A stretch of DNA of 64,000 bases from Paenarthrobacter sp. GOM3 (lineage in GTDB: Bacteria; Actinomycetota; Actinomycetes; Actinomycetales; Micrococcaceae): NCBI RefSeq assembly GCF_018215265.2, contig NZ_CP136562.1, positions 558,001 through 622,000 on the forward strand, given 5' to 3'. A program made the translations under genes and the position numbers. This document shows positions 52,838 to 61,612 of the stretch, piece by piece; positions within the stretch are counted from its first letter, which is position 1; the number at the start of each line of letters is the position of its first letter. The notes under the pieces were generated by a model that saw nothing but the letters and a program-made list of their open reading frames with translations, ran no database searches and was not told the DNA's origin.

Positions 52838-53863
52838 TTAGCCGAACAGGACGGCAGCTTCGTCATAGCGGTCCTGCGGAACTGTCTTGAGCTTCCCCAA
52901 GGCCTCATCGAAGCTCACACTCCGTATTTCCGTTCCTTTGAGCGCCACCATGGTGCCCCAGCGACGCTCGGCGACGGAGTGGATTGCGGCCATGCCCAAG
53001 CGGGTGGCCAACACCCGGTCAAAGGCGGTAGGCACTCCACCGCGCTGGATATGGCCGAGGATCGCAGTCCGGGTTTCCATACCCGTGATCGCTTCCAACT
53101 GCGGAGCCAACTGATCCGCAATGCCACCCATGCGGGGACGGCCGAAGGTGTCCAGGCCCCGCTGGGAATGCGGGGTCTCCATGTGTTCGGGGACGAAGCC
53201 CTCAGCTACTGCCAGCAAGGGTGCCCTGCCGCGGTCGTGCGCTGCCAGCATCCACTGGCCGATTCGCTCCACACTGACCTTTTGCTCAGGGATCAGGATG
53301 GCATGTGCGCCGGCGGCCATGCCCGCGTGGAGGGCGATCCAGCCCACGTGCCGTCCCATGACTTCGGCGATCATGCAGCGGTGGTGCGATTCGCCGGTGG
53401 TACGTAGTCGGTCCATCGCTTCGGTGGCGATGTGCACCGCGGTATCGAAACCGAAGCTGTAATCTGTTGCGTCGAGATCGTTGTCCACGGTCTTGGGCAC
53501 GCCCACGATGTTGAGCCCGGCATCCGTGAGCCGTTTGGCGGCTGCGAGGGTGCCCTCGCCGCCGATCGCCATGATCGCATCAATGCCGAGGCGTTCCAGG
53601 TGTGCTTTGATGACGTCCGGGCCACCACCATCGCCGAAAGGGTTGGTGCGCGATGTCCCTAAGATGGTGCCGCCTTGCTTGGCGATACCCCGGACCATGG
53701 AACGGGGGATATCGATCACGTCGCCTTCCACCACTCCGCGCCATCCGTCACGGAAGCCTACGAACTCGTGTCCTTGAAGGGCGATGCCCTTCAGGACGGC
53801 ACCGCGGATCACCGCATTCAAGCCGGGGCAGTCGCCACCACTGGTCAGGATTCCAATTTTCAT
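52838..53863 (-). CDS. pfkA: 6-phosphofructokinase, group III, probably ATP-dependent
   Basis: 341 residues. Motifs: GILTSGGDCPGLNAVIRG (nucleotide-binding), AIGGEGTLAAAK, PKTVDNDLDATDYSFGFDTAV (substrate/catalytic), and EVMGRHVGWIALHAG. The GGEGT sequence has Gly where PPi-dependent enzymes of this group have Asp, which favours ATP, although the Lys of PKT is common to the group. It phosphorylates fructose 6-phosphate to the bisphosphate. It lies 40 bp after gap on the same strand, beside the RuMP genes, where it would supply aldolase with the hexose made from formaldehyde. Confidence 0.92.
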   Translation of the reverse strand: MKIGILTSGGDCPGLNAVIRGAVLKGIALQGHEFVGFRDGWRGVVEGDVIDIPRSMVRGIAKQGGTILGTSRTNPFGDGGGPDVIKAHLERLGIDAIMAIGGEGTLAAAKRLTDAGLNIVGVPKTVDNDLDATDYSFGFDTAVHIATEAMDRLRTTGESHHRCMIAEVMGRHVGWIALHAGMAAGAHAILIPEQKVSVERIGQWMLAAHDRGRAPLLAVAEGFVPEHMETPHSQRGLDTFGRPRMGGIADQLAPQLEAITGMETRTAILGHIQRGGVPTAFDRVLATRLGMAAIHSVAERRWGTMVALKGTEIRSVSFDEALGKLKTVPQDRYDEAAVLFG

Positions 53864-53903
53864 GCGTCGGCTCGCTTTGTTGAGGCTGGTTTGTGGACGG
53901 CCA

Positions 53904-55391
53904 TCAGGAGCCCGCGGCTGCCAGCACGGACAAGGCTTCCTCCACCACGTTCGCCACGGGGTAGGACGGCCGGTGCACGCCTGTCATTTCTTCCATGACC
54001 CGGATCACCTGGCATGAGTAGCCGAATTCGTTGTCGTACCAGACGTAGAGAACCAGGTTTTTGCCGTTCGAGATGGTGGCCAGCCCATCAACAATCCCTG
54101 TATGCCGGGAACCCACGAAGTCCGTGGAAACAACGTCCGGAGAATCGACGTAATCGATCTGCTGCCGAAGGTCCGAATGCAGCGCCATTCCGCGCAGGTA
54201 CGTGTTGACGTCGTCCTTAGTGGTGCCGCGCTCAAGGTTCAGGTTCAGTATTGCCATGGACACGTCAGGGGTGGGCACCCGGATGGCGCTTCCGCTGAGC
54301 TTGCCCTGCAACTCGGGCAGCGCCTTCGCCACGGCCCTGGCAGCCCCGGTTTCGGTGATGACCATGTTGAGCGCTGCGGAACGGCCCCGGCGGTTTCCCT
54401 GGTGAAAGTTGTCTATGAGGTTCTGGTCGTTCGTGAACGAGTGGACCGTTTCCACGTGGCCATGGACTATTCCGTACTTGTCGTTGATGGCTTGCAGGAT
54501 CGGTGTGATGGCGTTGGTGGTGCAGGACGCCGCGGTGACGATCGTGTCGTCGTCGTTGAGGTCCCGGTGGTTGATGCCATGCACGATGTTCTTCAGCCGA
54601 CCCTTGCCCGGTGCGGTCAGCAAAACACGGGCGGCACCTTGACTCAGGAGGTGCTGCGAGAGGCCTTCTGCGTCCCGCCACCGTCCGGTGTTGTCAACAA
54701 TCAAGGCGTCCCTGATCCCGTACGCCGTGTAATCGACTGTGGCGGGGTTGTCCGAGTAGATGACCTGGATGCGGACGCCGTTGGCCGTGATGGTGTTGGC
54801 CTCGAGGTCTACCTTGATGGACCCTTCGAAGGGACCATGGACCGAGTCCCGACGCAGCAGGCTGGCGCGCTTGGCGAGGTCGTTCTCCGCGCCTTTGCGA
54901 ACGACGACCGCCCGAAGCCGCAGGCCATGGCCGCCGCCCGCCTGTTCCACCAGGAGCCGCGTCACCAGGCGTCCAATACGGCCAAAACCATAAAGCACGA
55001 CGTCGGTGCTGCCGCCGGCCCTGCCGCCGCGCTTGCCTGCTACTCCCGCGAGTTCGGTGCGGAGGAATTCCTCCACGCCCGTGCCAGTGCCCTTGTCCTT
55101 GAACTTCTGGTTCAGGCGGGCGATGTCGACTGTGGCCGGTCCGAGTTGGAGTTGGGCCAACGCGTTGACTAGGGGAGCGGTCTCCTCGAGGAGGAGTTCC
55201 TCCTTGCTGATTCGGCGGGCGAAACGATGGGCCTTGAGGATGCTCGTAGTGGATTGATTGACCAGGCTGCGTCCGTGGATGGTAGTGACCACGTTGTTTT
55301 CCCGGTAGAGACGGCCTATGACGGGAATCATGGCCTCGGCGAGAGCCTCCCGCCCCATCCATTCGGCAAGGCAAGTATCTGAAGTAAGCAT
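53904..55391 (-). CDS. Glyceraldehyde-3-phosphate dehydrogenase, long GapB type
   Basis: 495 residues, much longer than the ~335 of ordinary GAPDH. The first ~130 residues are a helical N-terminal extension; the Rossmann start VVLYGFGRIGRLVTRLL comes at about 131, catalytic Cys in AASCTTNAITPIL, and the C-terminal WYDNEFGYSCQVIRVME. This layout matches GapB of corynebacteria (about 480 residues), often NADP-linked and favoured in gluconeogenesis. Followed by pfkA; 195 bp downstream of the FadR-type gene. In the RuMP context it carries triose phosphate into lower glycolysis. Confidence 0.9.
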   Translation of the reverse strand: MLTSDTCLAEWMGREALAEAMIPVIGRLYRENNVVTTIHGRSLVNQSTTSILKAHRFARRISKEELLLEETAPLVNALAQLQLGPATVDIARLNQKFKDKGTGTGVEEFLRTELAGVAGKRGGRAGGSTDVVLYGFGRIGRLVTRLLVEQAGGGHGLRLRAVVVRKGAENDLAKRASLLRRDSVHGPFEGSIKVDLEANTITANGVRIQVIYSDNPATVDYTAYGIRDALIVDNTGRWRDAEGLSQHLLSQGAARVLLTAPGKGRLKNIVHGINHRDLNDDDTIVTAASCTTNAITPILQAINDKYGIVHGHVETVHSFTNDQNLIDNFHQGNRRGRSAALNMVITETGAARAVAKALPELQGKLSGSAIRVPTPDVSMAILNLNLERGTTKDDVNTYLRGMALHSDLRQQIDYVDSPDVVSTDFVGSRHTGIVDGLATISNGKNLVLYVWYDNEFGYSCQVIRVMEEMTGVHRPSYPVANVVEEALSVLAAAGS

Positions 55392-55586
55392 CGGTCTGCC
55401 TTTCCGGAGGAGCGCGGGGACGGGTTCACCTGGGGCAACGAATGCTGCAGGGCCTGGCTTCCATCGTCCTTCGGGCGCAGAGAACCCGAAACGCTAATTC
55501 GGGATGGTCTTTACCACCCCTTTGGGTGGGCTGAGCTTTTTGAGGGTCGACCGCTTTTCTGAGCGCGCCGCGGCTGAAGGCCTTAT

Positions 55587-56345
55587 TTAGCGACTTCGCT
55601 GGGACTGGGCATAGTCGAGGGTGAGCTTTGTATCGATCAGGTGGAACACGTTCCGCCTGATATGTTCCTGCACCAAGGCCTGGGCCGTGCCGGGTTGGTC
55701 CTGTGCAATTGCGCGGACCAGTCCAAGGTGTTCGGCGGTGGCAGTAGCGGGATCGAATGGCATCGCGAGGGGAGTCCATAACTGCTGGACGGTCTCCTGT
55801 TGGAGCCTGATCTCCGCGTTGGTGAGCCGTGGTGACCGGGCTGCGACGGCAAGTTGGACGTGGAATCGGCTGTCGGCAGCGGCACGGACTTCGGGTGACG
55901 CAGCATGATCCAGTGCCCGGGCCAGTGCCTGCAGGCGCTCGAAGTCATGGGATTCTGCGCGTTCGCAGGCAAGGCGGACAGTCGCCGTGGCGATGGCAGC
56001 GTGCTCTTCACCGATGTCCCGTATTGCCGGAATGGACGTTGCGAGGAACCACGCCCGCATCTTATCGGCATCGGATCGGGGGTAGCTGACGACGAATGAT
56101 CCGCCGCTTCGCCCCCTGCGGGTCTCCACGGTTCCCCGGGCGCGCAGTTCAGTCAGCGCTTCGCGAAGAGTCGAGCCGCCAACACCCAACATTTCGGACA
56201 GCGCGGTCTCCGCTGGCAGGCGTTCTCCGACTTTGAGCAATCCCAACGCTATGGCCGTAGAGATTCTGTCGACGATTGCATCGGCCCGCTCGATTTCCGG
56301 CAATGACCGGTAGATCTGCGACTCGAACGAGGAAGGCGCTGCCAA
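55587..56345 (-). CDS. GntR/FadR-family transcriptional regulator
   Basis: The likely start is TTG 56345, preceded by GGGAG, giving 252 residues; a longer frame reaches 56432 but its N-terminus is not conserved-looking. The winged HTH is typical GntR: AIALGLLKVGERLPAETALSEMLGVGGSTLREAL, followed by the FCD all-helical ligand domain (about residues 100-240) with metal-ligand-like ACERAESHDF and DSRFHVQLAVAA. It is divergent from hxlB and upstream of gap and pfkA, so it may control the RuMP genes with a sugar phosphate or related acid as ligand (inference). Confidence 0.88.
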   Translation of the reverse strand: MAAPSSFESQIYRSLPEIERADAIVDRISTAIALGLLKVGERLPAETALSEMLGVGGSTLREALTELRARGTVETRRGRSGGSFVVSYPRSDADKMRAWFLATSIPAIRDIGEEHAAIATATVRLACERAESHDFERLQALARALDHAASPEVRAAADSRFHVQLAVAARSPRLTNAEIRLQQETVQQLWTPLAMPFDPATATAEHLGLVRAIAQDQPGTAQALVQEHIRRNVFHLIDTKLTLDYAQSQRSR

Positions 56346-56453
56346 GTGTCTGTGCTCCCAAGAACGGCTACCAGGTGGCTCCAATACTACCGAGCGCGGT
56401 TGCGCAGGGCGGGCTGCGGGTTGGCGCACCAATCCTTAAGGGTAGGAAGAACC

Positions 56454-56507
56454 GTCAGAAAACAGTGTTACCCCATCCCTTGCGTTTCGGAAGCATAGTC
56501 AACAACC
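56454..56507 (+). promoter_or_regulatory. RuMP promoter block upstream of hxlB
   Basis: GTCAGAAAACAGTGTTA (56454-56470) is identical to the block at 59314-59330 before tkt. Downstream, GGAAG begins 19 bases after the block end and CAACC 33 bases after it at both loci, without indels. The CATAGT at about 56494 may be the -10. The block ends 95 bp before the hxlB start. See the finding on the shared promoter. Confidence 0.75.
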
Positions 56508-56564
56508 GAACATCACTCCGAACGCCTGCACGGGCCGAGGACCGAATCGAAGGGACAAACGATT

Positions 56565-57167
56565 GTGAATCCGGCAGCGAATGCAACGAGTGCAGCTCCG
56601 ACCACGACACCGTCCGACATTGCCCGCAACATCTCCCTCGTCCTTGACGAGATGTCGGGGACGGTCGTCAAGATTGATGAACAGCAGATGGCCCGCATAG
56701 CCAGCCACCTCGTACACCCTGGACGAATCTTCGTGGCGGGAGCCGGTCGCAGCGGGCTGGTCCTTCGGATGGCCGGCATGCGATTGATGCATTTGGGCCT
56801 GGCTGTCCATATCGCCGGCGATGTCACCACTCCGGCCATTTCCTCCGGCGACCTCCTTCTGGTTGCTTCGGGATCGGGCACCACCTCGGGTGTGGTCAAG
56901 TCCGCGGAAACTGCCGCCAAAGCCGGAGCCCGCATCGCAGCGTTCACCACCAACCCGGACTCGCCGCTCGCTGGGCTTGCTGATGCATTGGTGATCATTC
57001 CCGCAGCCCAGAAGACAGACCACGGATCGTCGAAGACCCGTCAGTACTCCGGCTCGCTGTTTGAGCAGGCCCTGTTCGTGGCCACGGAAGCCATCTTCCA
57101 GTCCCTCTGGGACAACGATCCGCAGCCTGCCGAAGAGCTGTGGCTGCGGCACGCGAACCTCGAGTAA
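56565..57167 (+). CDS. hxlB: 6-phospho-3-hexuloisomerase
   Basis: 200 residues from GTG 56565. A single SIS domain: GRIFVAGAGRSGLVLRMAGMR (sugar-phosphate loop), the VASGSGTTSGVVKSAETA Ser-rich loop, and a C-terminal FEQALFVATEAIFQSLW helix. The enzyme isomerises D-arabino-3-hexulose 6-phosphate to fructose 6-phosphate, the second step of formaldehyde fixation. It precedes hxlA by 55 bp; the two are usually clustered or fused. Confidence 0.93.
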   Translation: MNPAANATSAAPTTTPSDIARNISLVLDEMSGTVVKIDEQQMARIASHLVHPGRIFVAGAGRSGLVLRMAGMRLMHLGLAVHIAGDVTTPAISSGDLLLVASGSGTTSGVVKSAETAAKAGARIAAFTTNPDSPLAGLADALVIIPAAQKTDHGSSKTRQYSGSLFEQALFVATEAIFQSLWDNDPQPAEELWLRHANLE

Positions 57168-57222
57168 TCCACCCATCGTTTTTGCACACCCAGATCAGTT
57201 CTCAACAGAAAGAAGTATCGTC

Positions 57223-57846
57223 ATGAAACTCCAAGTTGCCATCGACCTCCTCACCACCGAAGCCGCCCTTGAGCTGGCTGGCCAGGTCGCCGAATACGTC
57301 GACATCATTGAGCTGGGCACTCCGTTGATCAAGGCTGAAGGGCTGTCCGTGATCACGGCAGTCAAGGACGCGCACCCGGACAAGATCGTCTTCGCAGACC
57401 TCAAGACCATGGACGCCGGCGAGCTCGAGGCCGACATCGCTTTCAAGGCCGGCGCTGACTTGGTGACCGTGCTCGGTGCCGCTGACGACTCCACCATTGC
57501 TGGGGCAGTCAAGGCAGCGAAAGCGCACAACAAGGGCGTCGTTGTTGACCTCATCGGCATCGCGGACAAAGTCACCCGCGCCAAGGAAGTCCGTGCCCTG
57601 GGTGCAAAGTTCGTGGAAATGCACGCCGGCCTGGACGAGCAGGCCAAACCCGGCTTTGACCTGACCGGTCTCTTGCGTGCCGGTGCAGAAGCCCGCGTTC
57701 CGTTCTCAGTGGCTGGCGGCGTCAAGGTTGCCACCATCGGAGACGTCCAGAAAGCCGGCGCCGACGTCGCTGTGGCCGGCGGCGCCATCTACGGTGCCGA
57801 GGACCCGGCACTGGCTGCCAAGGCTCTCCGCGCAGCTATCTCCTAG
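57223..57846 (+). CDS. hxlA: 3-hexulose-6-phosphate synthase
   Basis: ATG 57223 (AGAAAGAAG upstream) gives 207 residues; the longer frame inside hxlB is not supported. It belongs to the orotidine monophosphate decarboxylase-like superfamily: VAIDLLT, EYVDIIELGTPLIKAEG, IVFADLKTMDAGE (catalytic Asp/Lys), VEMHAGLDEQA and FSVAGGVKV blocks. It condenses formaldehyde with ribulose 5-phosphate to hexulose 6-phosphate. With hxlB it detoxifies or assimilates formaldehyde, for instance from methylamine or N-methyl compounds. Confidence 0.95.
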   Translation: MKLQVAIDLLTTEAALELAGQVAEYVDIIELGTPLIKAEGLSVITAVKDAHPDKIVFADLKTMDAGELEADIAFKAGADLVTVLGAADDSTIAGAVKAAKAHNKGVVVDLIGIADKVTRAKEVRALGAKFVEMHAGLDEQAKPGFDLTGLLRAGAEARVPFSVAGGVKVATIGDVQKAGADVAVAGGAIYGAEDPALAAKALRAAIS

Positions 57847-57857
57847 CCATCGGATTG

Positions 57858-57899
57858 AAGGTGGTGTCCCGCAGGCGACCAGCCGTGGGGCACCACCTT
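57858..57899. terminator. Bidirectional hairpin after hxlA
   Basis: AAGGTGGTG (57858-57866) pairs with CACCACCTT (57891-57899), extended inward by CCC/GGG and outward by ATCGG/CCGAT with a small bulge. It lies between convergent hxlA and the LuxR-type gene. Confidence 0.65.
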
Positions 57900-57949
57900 T
57901 CCGATGTGCGCATCAATCGCTTCTACTACTCTTTCGAGTAGTTTCACCG

Positions 57950-59221
57950 CTACTGCCGCATTCCGTGGCTGTGGGCCAGTGCGATCGCCTCGGTGCGCGA
58001 ACCGACGTCGAGCTTCTTGAAAAGGTTCCGCACATGGAACTTGACCGTGTTCTCGCTGATGCCCATGGCCGAGGCGATGGTGCGGTTGCGGTGCCCGGAA
58101 GCCAAGTGCTGAAGGACCTCCAGCTCGCGCGCGGCCAGGTTCCAGCCAGCGACATCGCCCGTGGGGCGGGCCGGAAGGTCAAGCGGCAATGACACGAAGA
58201 CGTCGGCACCCCAGCCGGACATGACGTCCATCCGCAGCTGTCCAGTGAGCGCCTGGACCCTGCGGTCCAGTCGGCTGATATTGGGATCCTTGACGGTCAA
58301 CGCCCCGCCGCCGTCGTCGCGCACGTTGATCAGCAGGTTCTCGCCGTCACAATCCCAATGGGTTCGGATCCGGCTGACCTCGGGCTGCTCCATCATGACC
58401 AAAACCAGCCCGCGAACAATGGCGCGCGCAGCGTGCGCAACTTCCCCGGGGAGGGCCCGGCCGTTCAACGGCGGTTCGATGAACTGGACCTCGATGCCGC
58501 TGAAACTGGTGAGCGGCCGCAGGTCCTCGCGCAGGCGTTCAAACGCCTTGGCTACCGGTTCTTCGACCAGATCAGTGGTGCGATCGCTGTGCGTGCGGAG
58601 CCCTACCAAAGCCCTTGCGGCAAGGTCAGTGACGGTGGAGCGGGCCGTGGCGTCGTCCAAGGACGATGACCGCAAGGCGGCCAGGAGGGTCTCCAAGGTT
58701 GTGGAGTGCAGGTCGGTTAGCTCGGCTGTGACGCGCAGGCGCTCCGCCGAGGCCGCCCGCGATTCAAGCAGGTACGACGGCGGCGCATCAGCGACTTTTT
58801 CTTGTATCCGCCGTGCCGCCAGGTTCCAAAGGAACCGCAGAAGGTCCAGCCCCGCTTCGTTGTCCTGCTCCGTGGGACGCGGATCGGTGATCACCAGGAG
58901 GGCATTGCTGGGGGCATGCTTCAGGGCCAGCGCATGCCTTGGTTTGCCGGCGAGTACGGCATCGCCGAACCACGGCTCCTCATCCCGCAGCTCGGCACGA
59001 AGTACGTCAAGCTCGGCAATCGAGACCTTGGAGATGATGTCTTCCGCGCCCGCCTTTTTCTGCGGGCGCCCCGTGCAGTCCTCCGTGAAGATGACCAACG
59101 CACTGCTCCCAAAGGACGGGAGTACGGCTTCGCGGAGCCGCTCGGCTATGTGGGACAGCGGGGCATCAGCGAGGGCGGCCACGGAGTTCAACAGCGGCCA
59201 GGGAAGGTCAGAAAGGGTCAT
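57950..59221 (-). CDS. LuxR-type regulator with GAF-like and degenerate kinase-like ATPase regions
   Basis: 423 residues. The N-terminal ~140 look like a GAF-type sensor. A helical pair follows (RVTAELTDLHSTTLETLLAAL) where sensor kinases of the HisKA_3 type have their phospho-accepting His; here the equivalent position is not a clear acceptor. Next is an ATPase-like region with VRDDGGGALTV (G1-box-like) but a poor N box. The C-terminus is a full LuxR HTH (ARELEVLQHLASGHRNRTI, then SENTVKFHVRNLFKKLDV). So sensor, ATPase remnant and DNA-binding output are in one chain. It sits between the two RuMP operons and is divergent from tkt. Confidence 0.82.
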   Translation of the reverse strand: MTLSDLPWPLLNSVAALADAPLSHIAERLREAVLPSFGSSALVIFTEDCTGRPQKKAGAEDIISKVSIAELDVLRAELRDEEPWFGDAVLAGKPRHALALKHAPSNALLVITDPRPTEQDNEAGLDLLRFLWNLAARRIQEKVADAPPSYLLESRAASAERLRVTAELTDLHSTTLETLLAALRSSSLDDATARSTVTDLAARALVGLRTHSDRTTDLVEEPVAKAFERLREDLRPLTSFSGIEVQFIEPPLNGRALPGEVAHAARAIVRGLVLVMMEQPEVSRIRTHWDCDGENLLINVRDDGGGALTVKDPNISRLDRRVQALTGQLRMDVMSGWGADVFVSLPLDLPARPTGDVAGWNLAARELEVLQHLASGHRNRTIASAMGISENTVKFHVRNLFKKLDVGSRTEAIALAHSHGMRQ

Positions 59222-59310
59222 GGCTGCATCCTCGTGCGCTCACTAGGGGTTGCGCCGCGGTGCGCACCCAGCAGGGAAAAATTCTTGCCCATCCGAAAGT
59301 GTAGTCAAAA

Positions 59311-59367
59311 ACTGTCAGAAAACAGTGTTATCTCCCACTCCTTGTTTAGGAAGTATGAGTAGCAACC
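59311..59367 (+). promoter_or_regulatory. RuMP promoter block upstream of tkt
   Basis: Contains GTCAGAAAACAGTGTTA (59314-59330), identical to the hxlB promoter block, within an ACTGT-CAGAAA-ACAGT dyad (59311-59326). GGAAG (59349-59353) and CAACC (59363-59367) occur at the same distances as at hxlB; TATGAG at 59354 may be the -10. It ends 97 bp before the tkt start. Confidence 0.75.
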
Positions 59368-59426
59368 AAAAGATGACGTTTCGGCCCCCTTTTTTATGGT
59401 GGCCACCAGATCAAAGGGGATTCATC

Positions 59427-61589
59427 GTGAACCAAACAGCAAATACGGCGATTACATTCAGCGACACAGACCCCGCGACGGCGACATTGAACTGGACCGC
59501 CGAGGATCAGCGGGCAGTTGACACCGCCCGCGTGCTGGCCGCCGACGCCGTGGAGAAGGTCGGTAACGGCCACCCCGGTACGGCAATGAGCTTGGCTCCG
59601 GCAGCGTACCTGCTGTTCCAGAAGCTGATGAGGCACGACCCCCGCGATCCGGACTGGATTGGCCGTGACCGTTTCATCCTGTCACCGGGCCACTCTTCCC
59701 TGACCCTGTACATCCAGCTCTTCCTCTCCGGCTATGGCCTGGAACTGAAGGATCTTGAGGCGCTGCGCACGTGGGGTTCGCTCACCCCGGGCCACCCCGA
59801 GTACAAGCACACCGCCGGTGTGGAGATCACCACAGGGCCGCTCGGCCAAGGCCTCGCATCTTCTGTTGGTTTCGCCTACTCGCAGCGTCGCCAACGCGGC
59901 CTGTTCGACGCCGATGCCCCCGCCGGCGAATCGCCGTTCGACCACACCATCTGGGTTATCGCATCCGACGGCGACATCCAGGAAGGCGTGACGTCAGAGG
60001 CGTCTTCGCTGGCCGGTCACCAGGAACTGGGCAATCTCGTAGTGATCTACGACGAGAACCACATCTCCATCGAAGACGACACCGACATCTCGTTCACTGA
60101 GGACGTCCTCAAGCGCTACGAAGCCTACGGCTGGCACACCCAGCGCGTGGACTGGACCCGCACGGGCGAGTATGTCGAAGACGTTCAGGAACTCTACGTG
60201 GCTTTGCTCGCTGCCAAGGCTGAAACGAACAAGCCGTCCATAATTTCGCTGCGCACCATCATCGGCTACCCGGCACCGAAGAAGCAGAACACCGGCAAGA
60301 TCCACGGCTCCGCACTCGGTGCCGAGGAAGTGGCCGGGCTCAAAGAGGTGCTCGGCTTTGACCCCGGGAAGTCGTTCGACGTAGACCAAGCTGTTCTGGC
60401 ACACGCCCGCAAAGTAGTTGAGCGCGGCGCAGCTTCCCGTGATCAGTGGGATGCGACGTTCAGTGCCTGGCAAACTTCGCATCCGGAGGCTGCAGCCCTA
60501 TTGGAACGCATCGAGGCCAAGCAACTTCCGGCCCATCTTGGCGATGTTTTGCCGGTGTTCGAGGCCGGCAAGGACGTTTCCACCCGTGCAGCCTCGGGCA
60601 AGGTCCTGAACGCGATCGGCCCGGTCCTGCCCGAACTCTGGGGCGGCTCTGCCGACCTTGCCGAGTCGAACAACACCACTATCGAGGGCTCGCCGTCGTT
60701 CATTCCGACGTCGCGTTCCACGGACGCCTGGAAGGGCAACCCGTACGGACGTGTCCTGCACTTCGGTATCCGTGAGCACGCTGCCGCGTCGATCGTGAAC
60801 GGGATCTCCCTGCACGGCCGTACCCGCGCCTTCTCCGGCACGTTCCTGATCTTCAGCGACTACCAGAAGCCAGCCATTCGGTTGTCTGCCTTGATGGGCG
60901 TCCCCTCCATCTACGTGTGGTCGCACGACTCCATCGGCCTGGGCGAAGACGGACCCACCCACCAGCCCGTGGAGCAGCTCGCGACCCTCCGCGCCATCCC
61001 GGGCCTGGACGTTGTCCGCCCCGGTGACGCCAATGAGGTGGGTATCGCCTGGCAAACCATATTGGAGAACCACCAGAACCCGGCCGGCATTGTGCTGACC
61101 CGCCAGAACGTGCCGGTCTTTGACCGTGGTGACGGCCAAGCCACCGGCGATATATTCGCCTCGCCTGCTGGCGTGGCCAAGGGTGGCTACGTCCTGGCGG
61201 AGGCTTCCCGCGAGGGCAAGACGGTAGACGCCCAGGTGATCCTGATCGGCACCGGTTCAGAGGTCCAGCTCGCCGTCGCTGCCCGCGAAGCCCTCCAAGC
61301 CGAAGGCGTCGCAGCCCGCGTGGTTTCCATGCCCTGCGTTGAATGGTTCAACAAGCAGGACGAGGCCTACCGCGAGTCCGTGCTCCCCGCCGCGGTGAAG
61401 GCCCGTGTCTCAGTCGAAGCCGGCCTGGCGCTGGGCTGGAAGGAATTCGTCGGCGACGCAGGCCGCTCCATCTCCTTGGAGCACTTCGGCGCATCGGCTG
61501 ACTACAAGCGGCTCTTCAATGAATTCGGCATCACCGCCGAAGCCGTCACTGCAGCAGCCAAAGACTCCCTCGCCGGCTTGACTGCCTAA
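59427..61589 (+). CDS. tkt: Transketolase
   Basis: GTG 59427 (AAAGGGGA upstream) gives 720 residues; the frame to 59250 crosses the promoter and is not coding. Transketolase features: [44 protein letters not shown], the thiamine diphosphate motif GDGDIQEG-type ([15 protein letters not shown]...YDENHISI), and [19 protein letters not shown] with the catalytic Glu. It shuffles two-carbon units; here it works in the rearrangement phase regenerating ribulose 5-phosphate. First gene of the tkt-tal-rpe-rpiB operon. Other copies elsewhere in the genome are likely, since this one is in a special cluster. Confidence 0.95.
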   Translation: MNQTANTAITFSDTDPATATLNWTAEDQRAVDTARVLAADAVEKVGNGHPGTAMSLAPAAYLLFQKLMRHDPRDPDWIGRDRFILSPGHSSLTLYIQLFLSGYGLELKDLEALRTWGSLTPGHPEYKHTAGVEITTGPLGQGLASSVGFAYSQRRQRGLFDADAPAGESPFDHTIWVIASDGDIQEGVTSEASSLAGHQELGNLVVIYDENHISIEDDTDISFTEDVLKRYEAYGWHTQRVDWTRTGEYVEDVQELYVALLAAKAETNKPSIISLRTIIGYPAPKKQNTGKIHGSALGAEEVAGLKEVLGFDPGKSFDVDQAVLAHARKVVERGAASRDQWDATFSAWQTSHPEAAALLERIEAKQLPAHLGDVLPVFEAGKDVSTRAASGKVLNAIGPVLPELWGGSADLAESNNTTIEGSPSFIPTSRSTDAWKGNPYGRVLHFGIREHAAASIVNGISLHGRTRAFSGTFLIFSDYQKPAIRLSALMGVPSIYVWSHDSIGLGEDGPTHQPVEQLATLRAIPGLDVVRPGDANEVGIAWQTILENHQNPAGIVLTRQNVPVFDRGDGQATGDIFASPAGVAKGGYVLAEASREGKTVDAQVILIGTGSEVQLAVAAREALQAEGVAARVVSMPCVEWFNKQDEAYRESVLPAAVKARVSVEAGLALGWKEFVGDAGRSISLEHFGASADYKRLFNEFGITAEAVTAAAKDSLAGLTA

Positions 61590-61612
61590 TCATCGAATAC
61601 AGGAGAATCACC

